Source of the DNA: Coprinus comatus
Lineage: Eukaryota > Basidiomycota > Agaricomycetes > Agaricales > Agaricaceae
Reading direction: 5' to 3'
NCBI GenBank assembly: GCA_034638255.1
Contig: JAWPGT010000029.1
Coordinates: 1-64,000, forward strand
DNA: 64,000 nt
A program made the translations under genes and the position numbers. Positions 36,243 through 47,857 of the stretch are shown here, in pieces. Each line of letters starts with the position of its first letter. Position 1 is the stretch's first letter. The notes beneath the pieces were generated by a model, which was not told where the DNA came from, did not search any database, and was given only the letters and a program-made list of their open reading frames with translations.

Positions 36243-36902
36243 CCCTAAGTGTGAAAGTGCAATGCTGAACGTTATGTGGTCTGGGGTAGTGTTGGGGTAG
36301 TGTCAGGGGTGATATGGGGATTGGGTAATCTGACCTGTCACTTGCCTTATGTAGTTTGCATCAAGGTTGCCTGGCTGAAGAAGACGCAAAACATAAATAA
36401 ATTAAGGTTTTTGAATCAAATTGTGGAGGTCGTTAAGGTAAGCGATGAGCAAGTTGGAGCAAAATACAATACTCACCCGGTGTTGTTTGTTAGAACTTTT
36501 GAATAAAGACTATGTAGTACTTTGTCTTTTACGACCAACGGTTATTTCCGGATTGTACAATTTGTGTTACTTATGTACACGCAGACTACACGTTCCGTCA
36601 CGCCAAGTTAAATTTGATGTGTAGATTTCAATCGTTTTTAGGATTTGTTGCGCATTCATTCGTCATGTTACATGAAGGGTGCATTCTGAGAAAACACCCG
36701 AGTTACTGGCGGAATAACGTTTGCGTGTGGTAAAAACTGGGGAGTGGGGAGATGAAGGGGAGATGGTACCTGTGTGTATGACGTTATCAACACGTGCTGC
36801 ACGACTGCCCCACGCCTGACGCGACTCAGGACACGATTCCTCATTAATTACTTTTTCAACCCCTTCATCGATATCAGAGGACCTTGTATTGCAATCCTCC
36901 CT
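36243..36902. other. divergent promoter region
   Basis: 660 bp between the starts of two genes. A CACGTG E-box lies at 36791-36796, 107 bp upstream of the plus-strand start. Confidence 0.5.
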
Positions 36903-37673
36903 ATGGATAACAACACATTCCATCAGAAAGAACAAAGAAACGATGCAGCACCGGCTACGTGTTCAATGGCAAAGTGTACGCGACCTATTGAGCCTCCCGA
37001 CAGTAAAAATAAAGTGTATAAGTGGTGCTCGGAATGCCGCGAGAAGAAGAGGCTTGAACAAGTCAAATATAAGTTGGCTAAACGGTCTGTAGGCGCGTTG
37101 GTAGACCAGCAGTTGAAACGACCGTTCAGTCCTACTCAGCAACAATTGCAGAAAACCAAAGTGAATCCTTATTCTCCCTACATATTCTTTTTACTAATAA
37201 CAATAACCTTTCAAGAAAAAGATTAAACACACACACAGTAAATACACAGAATACGCGAATGCTCCTCAGCTCCATGATGCTGTTAGAGCTACTCTTCTAT
37301 CCAGCACACCTTGCAATTTCAACGGCTGTTATTCCATTGTCGCCCATGAAGACATCGACAACGTGCAGCTTTCACGACAAGTATCCAGAGACCTTCGAGA
37401 AGAGGTCAAATTATTATTCTCGTGTGTACATTACTTGGTCCCACGTATATGATAAACTGAAGAGAAGCTTTTAGGAACAAAGCCATTAGATACACGAGGC
37501 AAGGTACTCACGTCGAAGGAATTTTCAATTGCACCTGCAAAGATGTTGCCAAAACAAAAACTCCATCTTCACCCAATGCAGCTTGTGGTGGTCTTGTTAC
37601 AGTCATTGTAGACGATGATATCTCTCACCCGCTAATAACGGGCCAGAAAATATTAGTGTCAATCAGACATTGA
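36903..37673 (+). CDS. small Cys-containing protein, function unknown
   Basis: Exons 36903-37160, 37216-37421 and 37475-37673 close as a 220-residue protein. Near the N-terminus two CxxxC-type pairs (CSMAKC and, 20 residues later, CSEC) followed by REKKR look like a zinc-ribbon or treble-clef-like knuckle with a basic tail. The middle is Gln/Lys-rich. The second half (SSTPCNFNGCYSIVAHEDID, LREEVKLLFS, GIFNCTCKD) has more Cys and reads like a folded domain. I do not recognise the family. A nuclear, nucleic-acid-binding role would suit the composition, but this is speculative. Confidence 0.65.
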
Positions 37674-38257
37674 TCTAGCTCTTCCCACCCATACCCGTAA
37701 TATATCTAATCTTACAATACCTGGTGTGTATATCATAATACGGAACGGAGTATCGCTTTCTCTGATTTTTTGTTGCTTCTTAAAGCTCCACTTGAGTTAT
37801 ACATGAGCTTGGAGGTGGATATCAATTCCTTCTGCTCCGTTCAAAGACCGAAAGATATCAAATAATTCAGCGCGGATTACATTTTTGTGTTTCTAGGATA
37901 GGAAGAACTACGCGATCTTGTGCAAATGGAAAAGTTAAATTGACTTTATGGTCAATGATCAAGGTAAACTCTATCAAGAAGTCGTTGGAGGCCGTGTCTT
38001 TTTCTTTTACTGTACCTAGCATTCCTGTGGATGGATGTCGATTCATCGCTCAACGTAACCTTGGTATCCCTGGGCCCGAATTTAGCACAAACGAATTAGA
38101 ATCAAAGAGCCCAACAGGTTAATGCTCACTGGTCGGTAATTCTTACCAGAGGATGATATCGTAAGTCTTTCCAAAAATGAAAGAAAAAAACAAGCCATAT
38201 TGATTCTTCTTGCCTCTAGAAGAGCGGAGGTTTCCTCATGATGCATTTTGACTTTAC
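37674..38257. other. upstream part of the first hydrophobin duplication unit
   Basis: No gene. From about 37838 the sequence is similar to the region starting at about 39279 (both begin GTTCAAAGACCGAA), marking one end of the tandem duplication. Confidence 0.6.
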
Positions 38258-38279
38258 GTGCGGTAGCGAAGGAGTTCCG
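38258..38279 (+). promoter_or_regulatory. conserved hydrophobin promoter block, copy 1
   Basis: A block starting GTGCGGTAGCGAAGG and ending TTCCG is identical in both promoters, 203 bp before this ATG, within otherwise diverged sequence. A transcription factor site is likely. Confidence 0.5.
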
Positions 38280-38460
38280 TACCTCCTCCTAGCCATGTCA
38301 ACTTGCGGTCCAAGGTGGAAAAGAAATGTGCTACTCCAAAATTATCCATCTCACACTGGGTATAAGAAGGGTACGACGCCCTATAGAGGATCCCTCAGTT
38401 CGAATACCACTTTCAAACTACAATCCACTCAACGTTTCCAACTTGACCCAATCTATAAAC

Positions 38461-39011
38461 ATGTTCTCCAAGATCGCCATTGTCATCTTCACTGCTGCCG
38501 CCTTCGTTGCCGCAGCCCCCGCTGATCCTGTACCAATCACCACTACCACTACCACCATCAACAAGTGCAATGTTGGTTCTCTTCAATGCTGTAAGTTCCC
38601 CCTTCATAATTACCGAGTACCAAAACGTTCGCTAACAATTCTATTTATAGGCAAGTCTGTTCAAAAGCCTGATTCTCAAGCCGTCCAACACCAAGCTGGT
38701 GTCCTTCAACTCGCCGCTGGAGCTCTTCAAGGCATGATCGGTCTTCAATGCAATCCTATCACTGGTCTCATTGGCGTTGCCGCTGGAGCTAACTGGTAAA
38801 CCGATTTCAGCTCACATCAGTATACAACGACCGCTAATTGTTCCTTTTTTTTTTCTTTTTCTTTTAGCAATGCCAACCCCGTCTGTTGCAAGGGCAACCA
38901 CGGAAGTGAGTATTTTACTGTCGTATCTATTTGTTTTGAGATTGGTGCTGATGGATAAAATTAGACGGTCTCCTCGCTGTTGACTGTACCCCCGTCAACG
39001 TCAATGTCTAA
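38461..39011 (+). CDS. class I hydrophobin 1
   Basis: Small secreted amphipathic protein that assembles at air-water interfaces and coats hyphae or fruiting bodies. Exons 38461-38590, 38651-38795, 38868-38905 and 38965-39011 give 119 residues. The signal peptide is MFSKIAIVIFTAAAFVAAAP. The eight-Cys pattern is C...CC...C...C...CC...C, seen in NKCNVGSLQCC, LQCNPI, WCNANPVCCKG and VDCTPVNV. The long loop between the CC doublet and the third Cys places it in class I. It shares exon phases exactly with its neighbour 1.5 kb downstream. Confidence 0.93.
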
Positions 39012-39759
39012 GCTAGTAGCACGTACTGCGTGTACTGTGTGGGGGCTTTGGAGATGGTAGTGGTGTTTGTTGAATAGTAGTAGTCTATGCATTCCCTTCT
39101 TTACTTTTTTCCAGCCTGTTGTATGATGTATGTAATAGACCCCAATGACCGATGACTGTAACTTGTTGTATCCTGTGACATTCTGGAAGTCAGCAATTAG
39201 ATTTCAACGGACTACTCAAAATCTACTTGAAACACACACGGGAATTGGAGCGAAAGAGGACTTTTTCTCTTTCTCCGTTCAAAGACCGAAGGATATCAGA
39301 ATCATCCGAACTTGTAGATTACTTCTCGGCTAGGGGTACTAACCCAGGAGGATAATGATGGATGTTTTACTTCTTGTAGTCGAATCAATTCGAAGTTCTC
39401 GGAGCACCAGCCTGACCGATGACATCTTAGTCATCCGTAAAACAGTTGAAGCCCGTTTTTTATTTCTACACTTAACATCATCACAGTAACACCATTGTTT
39501 CTATCTCTTGTTGATAGTGTTATATTTAGAACATCAAGTTGTGGCCTTCAGGAGTAGTTCAGGTGTGTAAATCTAACTAATAATAGAATTCATTTCGATC
39601 AAAGATCTTACTCAAACTTGGTCGTTTATGATGTTTTTAGTCGATAGCGATATCGTAATTCTTTCCAAAACCCAACTCAAATACGAGCTATAACGATTCT
39701 TCTTTCCTCTAGAAGAAAGTGGAGATAATTATCACATAATTCATTTTGATTTTACAAAA
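39012..39759. other. spacer between the hydrophobins
   Basis: Contains the 3' flank of copy 1 and the start of duplication unit 2 at about 39279. No other gene. Confidence 0.6.
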
Positions 39760-39781
39760 GTGCGGTAGCGAAGGAGTTCCG
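39760..39781 (+). promoter_or_regulatory. conserved hydrophobin promoter block, copy 2
   Basis: Identical to the block at 38258, here 226 bp before the ATG. Confidence 0.5.
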
Positions 39782-39985
39782 CAAAACCCTCCTCTCTTAG
39801 TCTATGGTGTTTATTCCGCTTTTGCGGTCCAAAAGTGGAAAAGAATAATGAACGCTCTATAATTATCTATCTTACCGTTGAGTATAAGAAGTGTACACTT
39901 CATCCATTGTAAGTTCCCCAGTTCGAATACTTTCAAACTACACTTGCCTCTTGCAACTTCAACGCTTTCCTCAATCTCTATCAAC

Positions 39986-40551
39986 ATGTTCTCCAAATTC
40001 GCTATTGTCGTACTTGCTGCTGCTATATTCGTCGTTGCGGCTCCCGCTGATCCTGCCCCAATCTCTACCACCACCACCAACATTAACAAGTGCAACGTTG
40101 GTTCTCTTCAATGCTGTACGTTCATTCCTCAACCCTTGGTTGTAAATATGAGAATGTTTAGAATGTTTGCTGATTAATTCGAATTTGAATAGGCAAATCT
40201 GTTCAGAAGGCCGATTCTAAAGCTGTTCAGCAACAAGCTGGTGTTCTTCAACTCGCTGCAGGAGCTCTTCAAGGAATGATTGGTCTTCAATGTAACCCAA
40301 TCACTGCTGTTATTGGTATTGGCGCTGGTGCTAACTGGTACGTTAAATTCCTATTATATGACTGCCAATTCTGTCTATAAGTTTAAATGTTAATTTTGTA
40401 ATTGTCTCTTAGCAATGCCAACCCCGTCTGCTGCAAGGGTAACCACGGAAGTGAGTATCTAACTGTGCACGAGAATTACTCTGAAACTAATTATGGATTT
40501 ATAGATGGCCTCCTCGCTGTTGACTGTACTCCCGTCAACGTTAACCTCTAA
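39986..40551 (+). CDS. class I hydrophobin 2
   Basis: Exons 39986-40115, 40193-40337, 40413-40450 and 40505-40551 give 119 residues, with exon sizes identical to copy 1 (130, 145, 38, 47). The signal peptide is MFSKFAIVVLAAAIFVVAAP. All eight Cys are kept. Differences from copy 1 are mostly conservative (for example Pro to Ala and Asp-Ser to Lys-Ala type changes in the loop, ending VNVNL in place of VNVNV). A TATA-like TATAAG precedes both genes by about 100 bp. Probably redundant with copy 1 or used at another stage. Confidence 0.93.
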
Positions 40552-41080
40552 ATGGAACTCCTCTTCTATCCATTTGAGTGTTCTTACTAGAAGAATAGTT
40601 GAGAGTTGGAATTGAAGAGTCGCGTGGTGTCAAATATATGCTTTCTCCTTGTTTCTGCTATCCAACCTGTTGTACGTTCTGTTATGTAGATTGATCGCTA
40701 GTATATGATATGATATGATATGTTATGTTGTATGACAAACTCCCGGATATGACAACTCTACTTCGAACTGTTGGAGGAACAACGAACTCTAACTTATGAC
40801 TAAACATTTTATTGAATAACATAGCTCATACTACAACTTAAAGCAGGAAATAGGTTTGAGCCTAATTGGGATGCACGAGAAATATTCAACACATGCTTCG
40901 CTTCCAATATTTTCAGGTCAAGAGATTGAAAACGGTTTAGACTACGCATATTCACTAGGCTAATCTCTTGTTCGAACTTAAAGTTCAAACATCATAGGAT
41001 TCCATAAATTATCAATATTTAATACCTACATAATACATCCTTTAAGAATATTACATACAATTAGAAGATTGATTTTTTTT
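40552..41080. other. convergent intergenic, short ATATG microsatellite
   Basis: A run of four to five ATATG-like units lies at about 40702-40730. No gene. Confidence 0.55.
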
Positions 41081-42285
41081 TTAAGAATAAACACGGATGG
41101 AAGCAAAGTCGAAGAAAGCGTTAGAGAACGAAGCAGGGTTTCTATTAACAAAATCAACACATGTAGATGGACAACCACTGTTTCCATAAACACTTCCAGC
41201 CCAATCACCACACAAAGTCAAGTTAATAATGATGTTATGTTCTTGGAAGAATTGACCCAAGTTACAACTGGTATTAGGGAAATAGGCAACGGGAGTACCC
41301 TGTAAAAGTTTTAAATAAAATTCGTTAATTTTACTGTCATTTCTTTTTTTTTTTTTTTAGTATAGACACGTACCCAGTTATCAGGGTTAACACTAGAGGC
41401 ACCATTCCTAATTTCATTGGGAACAGATCCAGAGTTACGAGGCCAGAAGAAGATCTTGATGTAAGTGGAAGCACGTTCAACAACAAACCAACCTCCACCA
41501 ATATTATTAAGTTGGGGACCATAACTATTGGAAGTTGGGAATCTAACACCACATCCAGCATTTCCATTAACCAGCCAGTTACAATCGAGTTGAGTGGAAG
41601 TTCCAGTTTGTGAACGAGAGGAAGGCATGGTACATCCTGCGGTAGTGTGAAGAGTTCCGGCGTTGGGAGATTGATCGTTAACACCCTCTAAGATATCAAT
41701 TTCTCCCTAAAATAAAGTATGTATGAGATCAGATAAATGAAGTCATGTTTCTTAGAGTAATCTTACGCCATTGGGCCAGTTGGATTCTTTGGTCTCCCAA
41801 ATGGCTGGCCAAGTTCCGCATCCTTGAGGCATGTGACGAACATCAAAGCTGAAAAGCAAAATAATGAAGAATGAAGATCAGAAAGCAAATATTATGGGTA
41901 GCTAGGGTTAGATACATACACAGCAACGTGATTGGTGAATGTCTTCCTTGACCTGATTCTGACAGAGTTCCTTCCAGAACCATTGGGGTTCAAGACCGTC
42001 TTGAAATCGGTGCGGAGAACGAAACTATTGGAAGATGCGAAGGTCAAATTCTGTGCGACGGCAGTTCCCTGATCGACATAGTTGCTAATAAATGGAATCA
42101 GTTTAGAGAATTATCTGAAGTGGTGCGATTAAAACGTACACTCGTCCATGGGTAGGATCTGAAATTGCTTGGAATTCGAAGAAGTTGTAGAACGCATTAC
42201 CAACCACGGTATCAGACAGAGGATAGTTAGCTGCAAAGGTAGTTGCAGTAAACGAAGACAAGAGCAGTACAAAGGAGGAACGCAT
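41081..42285 (-). CDS. GH16 endo-beta-1,3(4)-glucanase, secreted
   Basis: Cleaves beta-glucans of laminarin or lichenan type, in wall remodelling or degradation. ATG 42285 begins a signal peptide, MRSSFVLLLSSFTATTFA. Exons then give LSDTVVGNAFYNFFEFQAIS, DPTHGRVNYVDQ, the strand RIRSRKTFTNHVAV and GTWPAIWE. The catalytic motif GEIDILEGVND is complete (nucleophile and acid/base Glu in E-x-D-x-x-E) at about 41690-41720. Downstream are TMPSSRSQTGTSTQLDC, GGGWFVVERA and the tail FDFASIRVYS before the TAA at 41081. This is the basidiomycete laminarinase-like branch. Six introns, all in frame where traced. Confidence 0.9.
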
Positions 42286-43346
42286 ATTGTCAGTAAAGTT
42301 GAAACTTGAGAGGAGGGTGATCCTTTGAAGGGGAGAATGTGCTTGGCCACTTATGTACGGTTTGTAGATGCTGAAAATCCAAGGCGGTATTGAAATTTGA
42401 ATGTGATTAGACGTAGCATGCCCAATTGTATGATACACATGAGGTATAAGGTCACACAACGACCACGAGAATGGATTTCTCAACCTCATCATACTTCTGT
42501 TTCAGAAAAGCACCGCTTAACAGATTGAGAGTGTCCCTCTATTGGGTCAAAATATGGGCGAGGGGTTAGTGTTGGTATGGAGAAAGCTAATCTTGAGTAC
42601 AACGCACATGTACATGTGTAGCACTACACACCAAAGTTGGACGGAACCCAAGTAAACGGCGCAAGAAGTAATTGAGACGCATATGCTTCAGTTACTATGC
42701 TGAACTCCGAAGTGTTCTGAATTCGAAGTGATATGTATATGCGGTTGTGTATCCATGTGCTTTGGATATAAACGCCCAATTTAGTTGTGACGAAGGTGAA
42801 TGTAACAATTCAGAACAATACCAAGGCTCTCGACGAGTGCTCAACCACGTGCCACGTGCCAGTTGCTGCATGAGGAGCGTCATTATTTCTTTCGCTTCGA
42901 TTATGGAAAAAATATTTTTATATTGTGTTGCTTGGAACGTGTGGTCTTGCCGAACTGTTTAAATGTTCAATCATCACCATCGTGATCTGAAACACATATG
43001 CCTTGTCAACTCTAATTATGTACTACGGGAAAACTGGAGTAACGTGCCCCCTAAGATTTCCCGACATCTGAACACCCGCTGAACACAGTTGTCATGACCA
43101 TAATGTCCCACCCGATGTACCTATCGAAAAGTTTAGTCCATGGACTCTACTATCAAGGCGTTAAGAGACTTTCTCAAGGAATCTACCATCCCAAGTTTGA
43201 CTCAAACATTATATCATGTTACAGTGAATGACTGGCAAGCGGGACGGCCGCGGCTGGAGAGCACACTTATGTGTCAAGAATTAAGCTATTAACTCCGACG
43301 GATCAGATACCCTGACGTTAGTAGTTACTACAAGTGTTCTTTTGAG
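42286..43346. other. upstream region of the GH16 gene
   Basis: About 1 kb without a gene. A doubled CACGTG (about 42846-42857) lies near 560 bp upstream of the GH16 start. Confidence 0.5.
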
Positions 43347-43354
43347 GATATTGA

Positions 43355-43795
43355 AGGACCCTGGAAAATCCCTATAGGAGCCTGGGTCCCGGGTTTTTGG
43401 ACTCCTTGTCCGCACAAACATCACCTGAAATTGCCAATTTTTGTCCGTTTTTGGGTCCGGTTGGCACATTTTGTCCGCACACAGTAGATCCGGCGTCAAA
43501 AATACCAAAAAATAAATTACCAAAAAAGCCAAAAAAAAAAAATCAACTAGCTCTTTATGGGTTAGTTTATGTTATTAACAGGTTATAGGTTGCCTCAGTA
43601 GCACCTCCTCATACCCAAATATATACCAGGTGAACATTGAGCGGTAATAAATAGTAGATATTGGCATCTTCTGGCATCTGGCCTCCCCTTGAAATTACCC
43701 ATTTTTTCCCATCTTCGGACCCGGCCTGACGGCCGGATTTTCTCATTTTTGTCCGTTTGGGGACCCAGCCTCCCATAGGAATTTTCCAGGGTCCT
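43355..43795. mobile_element. hAT-type MITE (441 bp, 8-bp target site duplication)
   Basis: Ends are terminal inverted repeats of about 36 bp starting AGGACCCTGGAAAAT and, at the right end, the reverse complement with three to four mismatches. The element is flanked by the perfect direct repeat GATATTGA (43347-43354 and 43796-43803). An 8-bp duplication is characteristic of hAT transposases. The interior encodes no transposase and contains A-rich sequence plus repeated TTTTTGTCCG and GTCCGCACA blocks, so it is non-autonomous. Confidence 0.88.
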
Positions 43796-43803
43796 GATAT
43801 TGA

Positions 43804-44268
43804 ACATTTCGAGTTTCGAGTTATGTCCATGTGGAAACCCTGATTCCAGGAGAAGCGTTGGTTGGTCAATGGTATGTACGTAGTAGCCACCTTAGCAAGG
43901 AAATGATGGATACAACTTAATTCCGACCAAGTATCGATGATGCTTGGAGCTTGAAGCTTCGAAGGCGGTAATATGATACCCCACACGAACAGGTTGTCGG
44001 AGAACCCTCTCTAGACTTGAATTACATCAATAAAACCGTGTTTCCTTGTAAGTAATTCGACTTCAATTCGACATCCTTCTTTGGCAAATGCGTTAATAAA
44101 TATGAAGTCATGCAGGGGTGACGGTGTTCCGTTGCCTTACGTACCTCTTGTGTGTGTCAAAAATGCAGGGTTGAGCACCCGCGTGGAAAGAACCTTTTTC
44201 AACTTTCTTTTGTGGTGACAGCGTCTTTTTCTGGATTAGGCCCTCCGAACAATTGGTATATTCCGAAC
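43804..44268. other. intergenic, no gene seen
   Basis: Sequence between the MITE and the membrane-protein gene; no feature recognised. Confidence 0.5.
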
Positions 44269-45487
44269 ATGGTATCAGTTCAGTAAGTTGTTTCACTCTA
44301 CATAACCAATGTGCTATCTAGCTTACTCTCTGAATCAGTCATGGCATTCGGAAACTTCTAGTTGTTCTCAATTTTTTCCTGTTCTGCATTTCGGCGCTTA
44401 GACTTGACGAAGTGTCCTTTTGGGACAATGCTATTAATGACGAAACCAAATACCCGCACCCTATGGATATCCTATTCGTGTCCATGGTTCGCGAAAACAA
44501 CGACCCAACACGAGTAGATTTGGTTCTTCACAATTTGGATAGGGGAAATTCGACAATCGGTCTGTCCCACTTGGATCCTACACGAGATGCGGATGTTGGT
44601 TTTGAAATTCCTTGGGTACCTCCTGGGTGAGTTCTATACCACATGTTCGAATGCCGGAAGATTCTAACATGCCATTTAGGAATTTTCAACTACGTATCGT
44701 TGGTACAGTGGAGTACGTCATTCTGTCCCGTTTCTACAATGCCCTCCTGGTTACTTATACTACATCTTTTGTGCAGCAACAGCCGGGCTCTGAATCAGTC
44801 CAATATCTTCCAAATCTATGCCATTGGGGCTACTCAGTCTATACCCTCACCAGAGTCGACTCTGTGAGTACCATTGTATTGTTATTGTTCCATCTCTAAT
44901 TATAGACCAGACCTCCTATCACGACATCTAATGCCTCTAATGACATTTCATCTACCATGACCTTGTCGTCAGCAACCAGCACTGTTGATTTGACTGTAAG
45001 CAATCCTCAAAGAACAGGTTCAGTAACCCCAGATCACACAAGCGTGATAGTTGGGGCAACAATAGGAAGCGTAATCTTCGTAATCATGGTGTTAATAACG
45101 ATTTTCCTCATCTGGAAGCGCCTCAAAAACACAAGAGACATCACAGTGCGGCCAGCGTCACCTTCCGACGTAGAGCGAAAGCCTTTCGACTCAGACATGA
45201 TGAATCCAAGCATACCAAGTACCTCTGCAGGCACAGAGGGAGCCGCATCTATAGCCGCTGCACGTGCAGAACGCTTAAGAAGAGAAAGAGAGAGGTTGGA
45301 TAAGGAGATAGCTTCGTTGGAAGGAGCAAACAGGCGTTCCTTGACTACGGAACTTAGTAACCATCGATCTAATACAAGGGAAGGTGGGGTTTCGCCTGCT
45401 ACAGATGTGGAAGCACAACTTCAAGGGTTGAGAGATCAAGTTAGGCGACTAGAAGAGGCCTTCGATGCCCCACCGCGGTATCATTAA
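44269..45487 (+). CDS. single-pass membrane protein with signal peptide
   Basis: A 14-nt first exon (44269-44282, MVSV plus two bases) joins 44339 to give HGIRKLLVVLNFFLFCISAL, a signal peptide. The ectodomain contains DILFVSMVRENNDPTRVDLV and FEIPWVPPG, spliced to NFQLRIVGTVE, looking like a beta-sandwich. A Ser/Thr-rich stalk precedes a transmembrane helix (VIVGATIGSVIFVIMVLITI) followed by WKRLKN. The cytoplasmic tail has an RAERLRRERERLDKEIASLE coil and ends APPRYH. This architecture (secreted fold, Ser/Thr stalk, one TM helix, charged tail ending PPxY-like) is common in mushrooms, with no known function; PPRY could recruit WW-domain proteins. The start exon is inferred from splice phase. 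Confidence 0.75.
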
Positions 45488-45535
45488 AGCGGATGCATGT
45501 AGAATCAAATTAAGTAGCCTATTTATAGACCGTGC

Positions 45536-45541
45536 CACGTG
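45536..45541. promoter_or_regulatory. CACGTG E-box upstream of the TypA/BipA-like gene
   Basis: A CACGTGAG element 58 bp before the start codon, similar to those before STN1. A bHLH factor site is plausible. Confidence 0.35.
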
Positions 45542-45598
45542 AGCGAATATTTTGGTTTTGACGCGTTGTGAAAATTAATTTCGCAAATAAGGCAAGTG

Positions 45599-47857
45599 AT
45601 GCTCTGTTTTGCACTGCGCACTGGTCGACGACGCCTTCCCTCTTGTTGGAGCTTGAGGGTCCATAGTGTTCGCTCCTACTCCGTCCAAAATCCTGTAGTA
45701 CCAGAACGCATTCGGAATATCGCAATTATTGCTCATGGTATGTCCTCATATTCACTTGCACTTTTTCCGAGTCACAAACCGAAACTTTAGTCGATCATGG
45801 AAAAACTACACTCGTTGATCAATTGTTACGACAGTCTGGGACTGTAAAACAACTATCAGCCAACGAGCAGCTTCAGCAAACTCCATCTGCGTCTGCTGTC
45901 GCTGATGCAGGTATCGAGGATGGTTTCGTCACCCGGGTAATGGATTCAAACGACCTTGAACGCGAACGTGGAATTACTATTCTCTCAAAATGTACAAGTA
46001 TCAACTACGACGGAAACCTCATCAACATCGTCGATACACCTGGACATGCGGATTTTGGTGGAGAAGTGGAACGTATTATGAGCATGGTGGATGGTGTTGC
46101 TTTGGTCGTTGACGCGTCAGAGGGCCCTATGACACAGACGCGGTTTGTTTTGAGTAAGGCTTTGAGCAGAGGTTTAAAGTGCGTTTTCATTCTACTCGTA
46201 CCACATTTACCTGCAGCTCATGAATTCTACAGACCTCTAGTTGTCATAAACAAGGTCGACAGACCAGCATCTCGTGTTGCTCAAGTTGAAAGCGACCTAT
46301 TCGACCTGTTCGCTACTCTCGGCGCAACAGATGAGCAAGCAGATTATCCCTTGGTCTATGCCTCTGCTAAGCAAGGCTGGGCATCCAACTCAACTATACC
46401 GGAGACAGAAGCCAATATGAAACCATTGTTCGATCTCATTCTTTCACATGTCCCACCTCCTACACATCTCACAACTGAGGGTCCATTCTCTATGCTTACA
46501 GTACAAATAGAGAATGACCCATACCTCGGTGTCCTTTACCTCGGTCGTATTCAAAGTGGTACTCTTAATATCGGTGATACCCTTCTCGCAATCGATGCTG
46601 AGGGTAAGAAGGTCGGCGACGGAAAGGTTAAACGTATTCTCGGCAGGAGAGGGTTAGAAAGAGACGAGAAGACTACAGCTGGTGCTGGCGAAATTATTAG
46701 TGTGGCTGGTATTAAAGGCGGAGCTGTAAATGTGACATTGGTGCATCCCGATGGCTGGGGTGAAGATGGTCCACAACCCCTTCCTGTACGTTTTCACAAT
46801 ATCGGTAATTACTCTCGAATAATTAATTTAAAACTTTTTTTTAGACAACACCTATTGACCCACCTACCATTTCGATTTACATTTACCCTAACGATTCGCC
46901 CCTCGCTGGTAGAGAAGGAAGCAAACTTACATCGCAACTAATTCGGGAACGTATCCTCAAAGAAGCTCAGACAAACGTCGCATTGAAAGTACTCCCAGGT
47001 CCTTCCGCCGAATCCGTTGAAGTTCGAGGACGTGGTGTTCTTCATCTCGGTGTCTTACTTGAAACTCTCAGACGTGAAGGTTTCGAATTAAGTGTTGGTT
47101 CTCCTAAAGCTGTTATGATTCCCAATCCGGACGCAACAGAAAAGAAGGGCAAAGCAAGCATGCTTGAACCCGTTGAAGAATGTACCATTATCGTTACAGA
47201 GGCATATGCTGGAACTGTTGTGGAGAAGCTGACTATGAGAAAGGGTGCAATGATTTCTTATGATACTGGTTCACATGGTGAAGGTGAAGGATGGGTAAAG
47301 ATCGTTATGGAAGTACCTGCTCGTGGTTTAATCGGATATCTTGCCGGAGAATTCAAGAACGATGTTCATGGTCAAGGAACATTGAACCATATCTTTAAGG
47401 GATATGAACCATACCAAGGAGAAGTGGACACTGGTAGAAGAGGAAGTTTGATTTCCATGATTGATGGTACAACTTCGGCATATGCAATGGCTCCACTACA
47501 AGCTAGAGGAACTCTATTCATTCAACCAGGAATTCAAGGTTCGTCTAATTGTCTTCATGCCGACTTACGCTTATTGATTTCATTCCTTTAGTATACCCCG
47601 GAATGGTCATTGGAGAAGCCGGAAAAACGCAAGATCTTTACCTCAATCCTTGTCTCAAGAAACAACTCACAAATATTCGTGCCGCTGGAGCCGACGAGAA
47701 GATTGTTTTGGGTTCACCGAGGATTATGACACTAGAAGAAGCACTAAGTTACATGAGCGATGATGAAATGGTAGAAATCACACCAAAGAATATCCGCTTA
47801 CGAAAAGTTATCCTTGATCCTTCAAAACGGATGCGAGGCGGAAAAGGACGAGCTTGA
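45599..47857 (+). CDS. mitochondrial TypA/BipA-like translational GTPase
   Basis: Ribosome-associated GTPase of the EF-G/LepA class, involved in ribosome assembly or stress translation in bacteria. The start ATG 45599 gives an Arg/Ser-rich mitochondrial leader ([16 protein letters not shown]). G1 is split by an intron: IIAH joins [13 protein letters not shown]. The switch region is [14 protein letters not shown]3 is [17 protein letters not shown]4 is VINKVDRP. Domains II and III follow, then [20 protein letters not shown], a TypA/BipA signature that distinguishes it from LepA, and [19 protein letters not shown] near the end. Four introns. All G motifs are intact. Confidence 0.9.

Larger units (their letters stand above)
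37838..40700 (+). repeat. tandem duplication of a hydrophobin gene with its promoter (two units of about 1.45 kb)
   Basis: Unit 1 runs from about 37838 to 39278 and unit 2 from about 39279 to 40700. Matching landmarks are GTTCAAAGACCGAA (37838 and 39279), GATATCGTAA (about 38156 and 39648), a 22-bp block (38258 and 39760) and the gene bodies. Coding exons are far more similar than the intervening sequence, which is heavily diverged, so the duplication is old or the genes are under purifying selection or gene conversion. Confidence 0.8.

Noticed and set aside
43397..43588. 63-codon frame inside the MITE
   Set aside because: It runs through A-rich MITE interior and its proline/lysine tail reflects the repeat, not a transposase.
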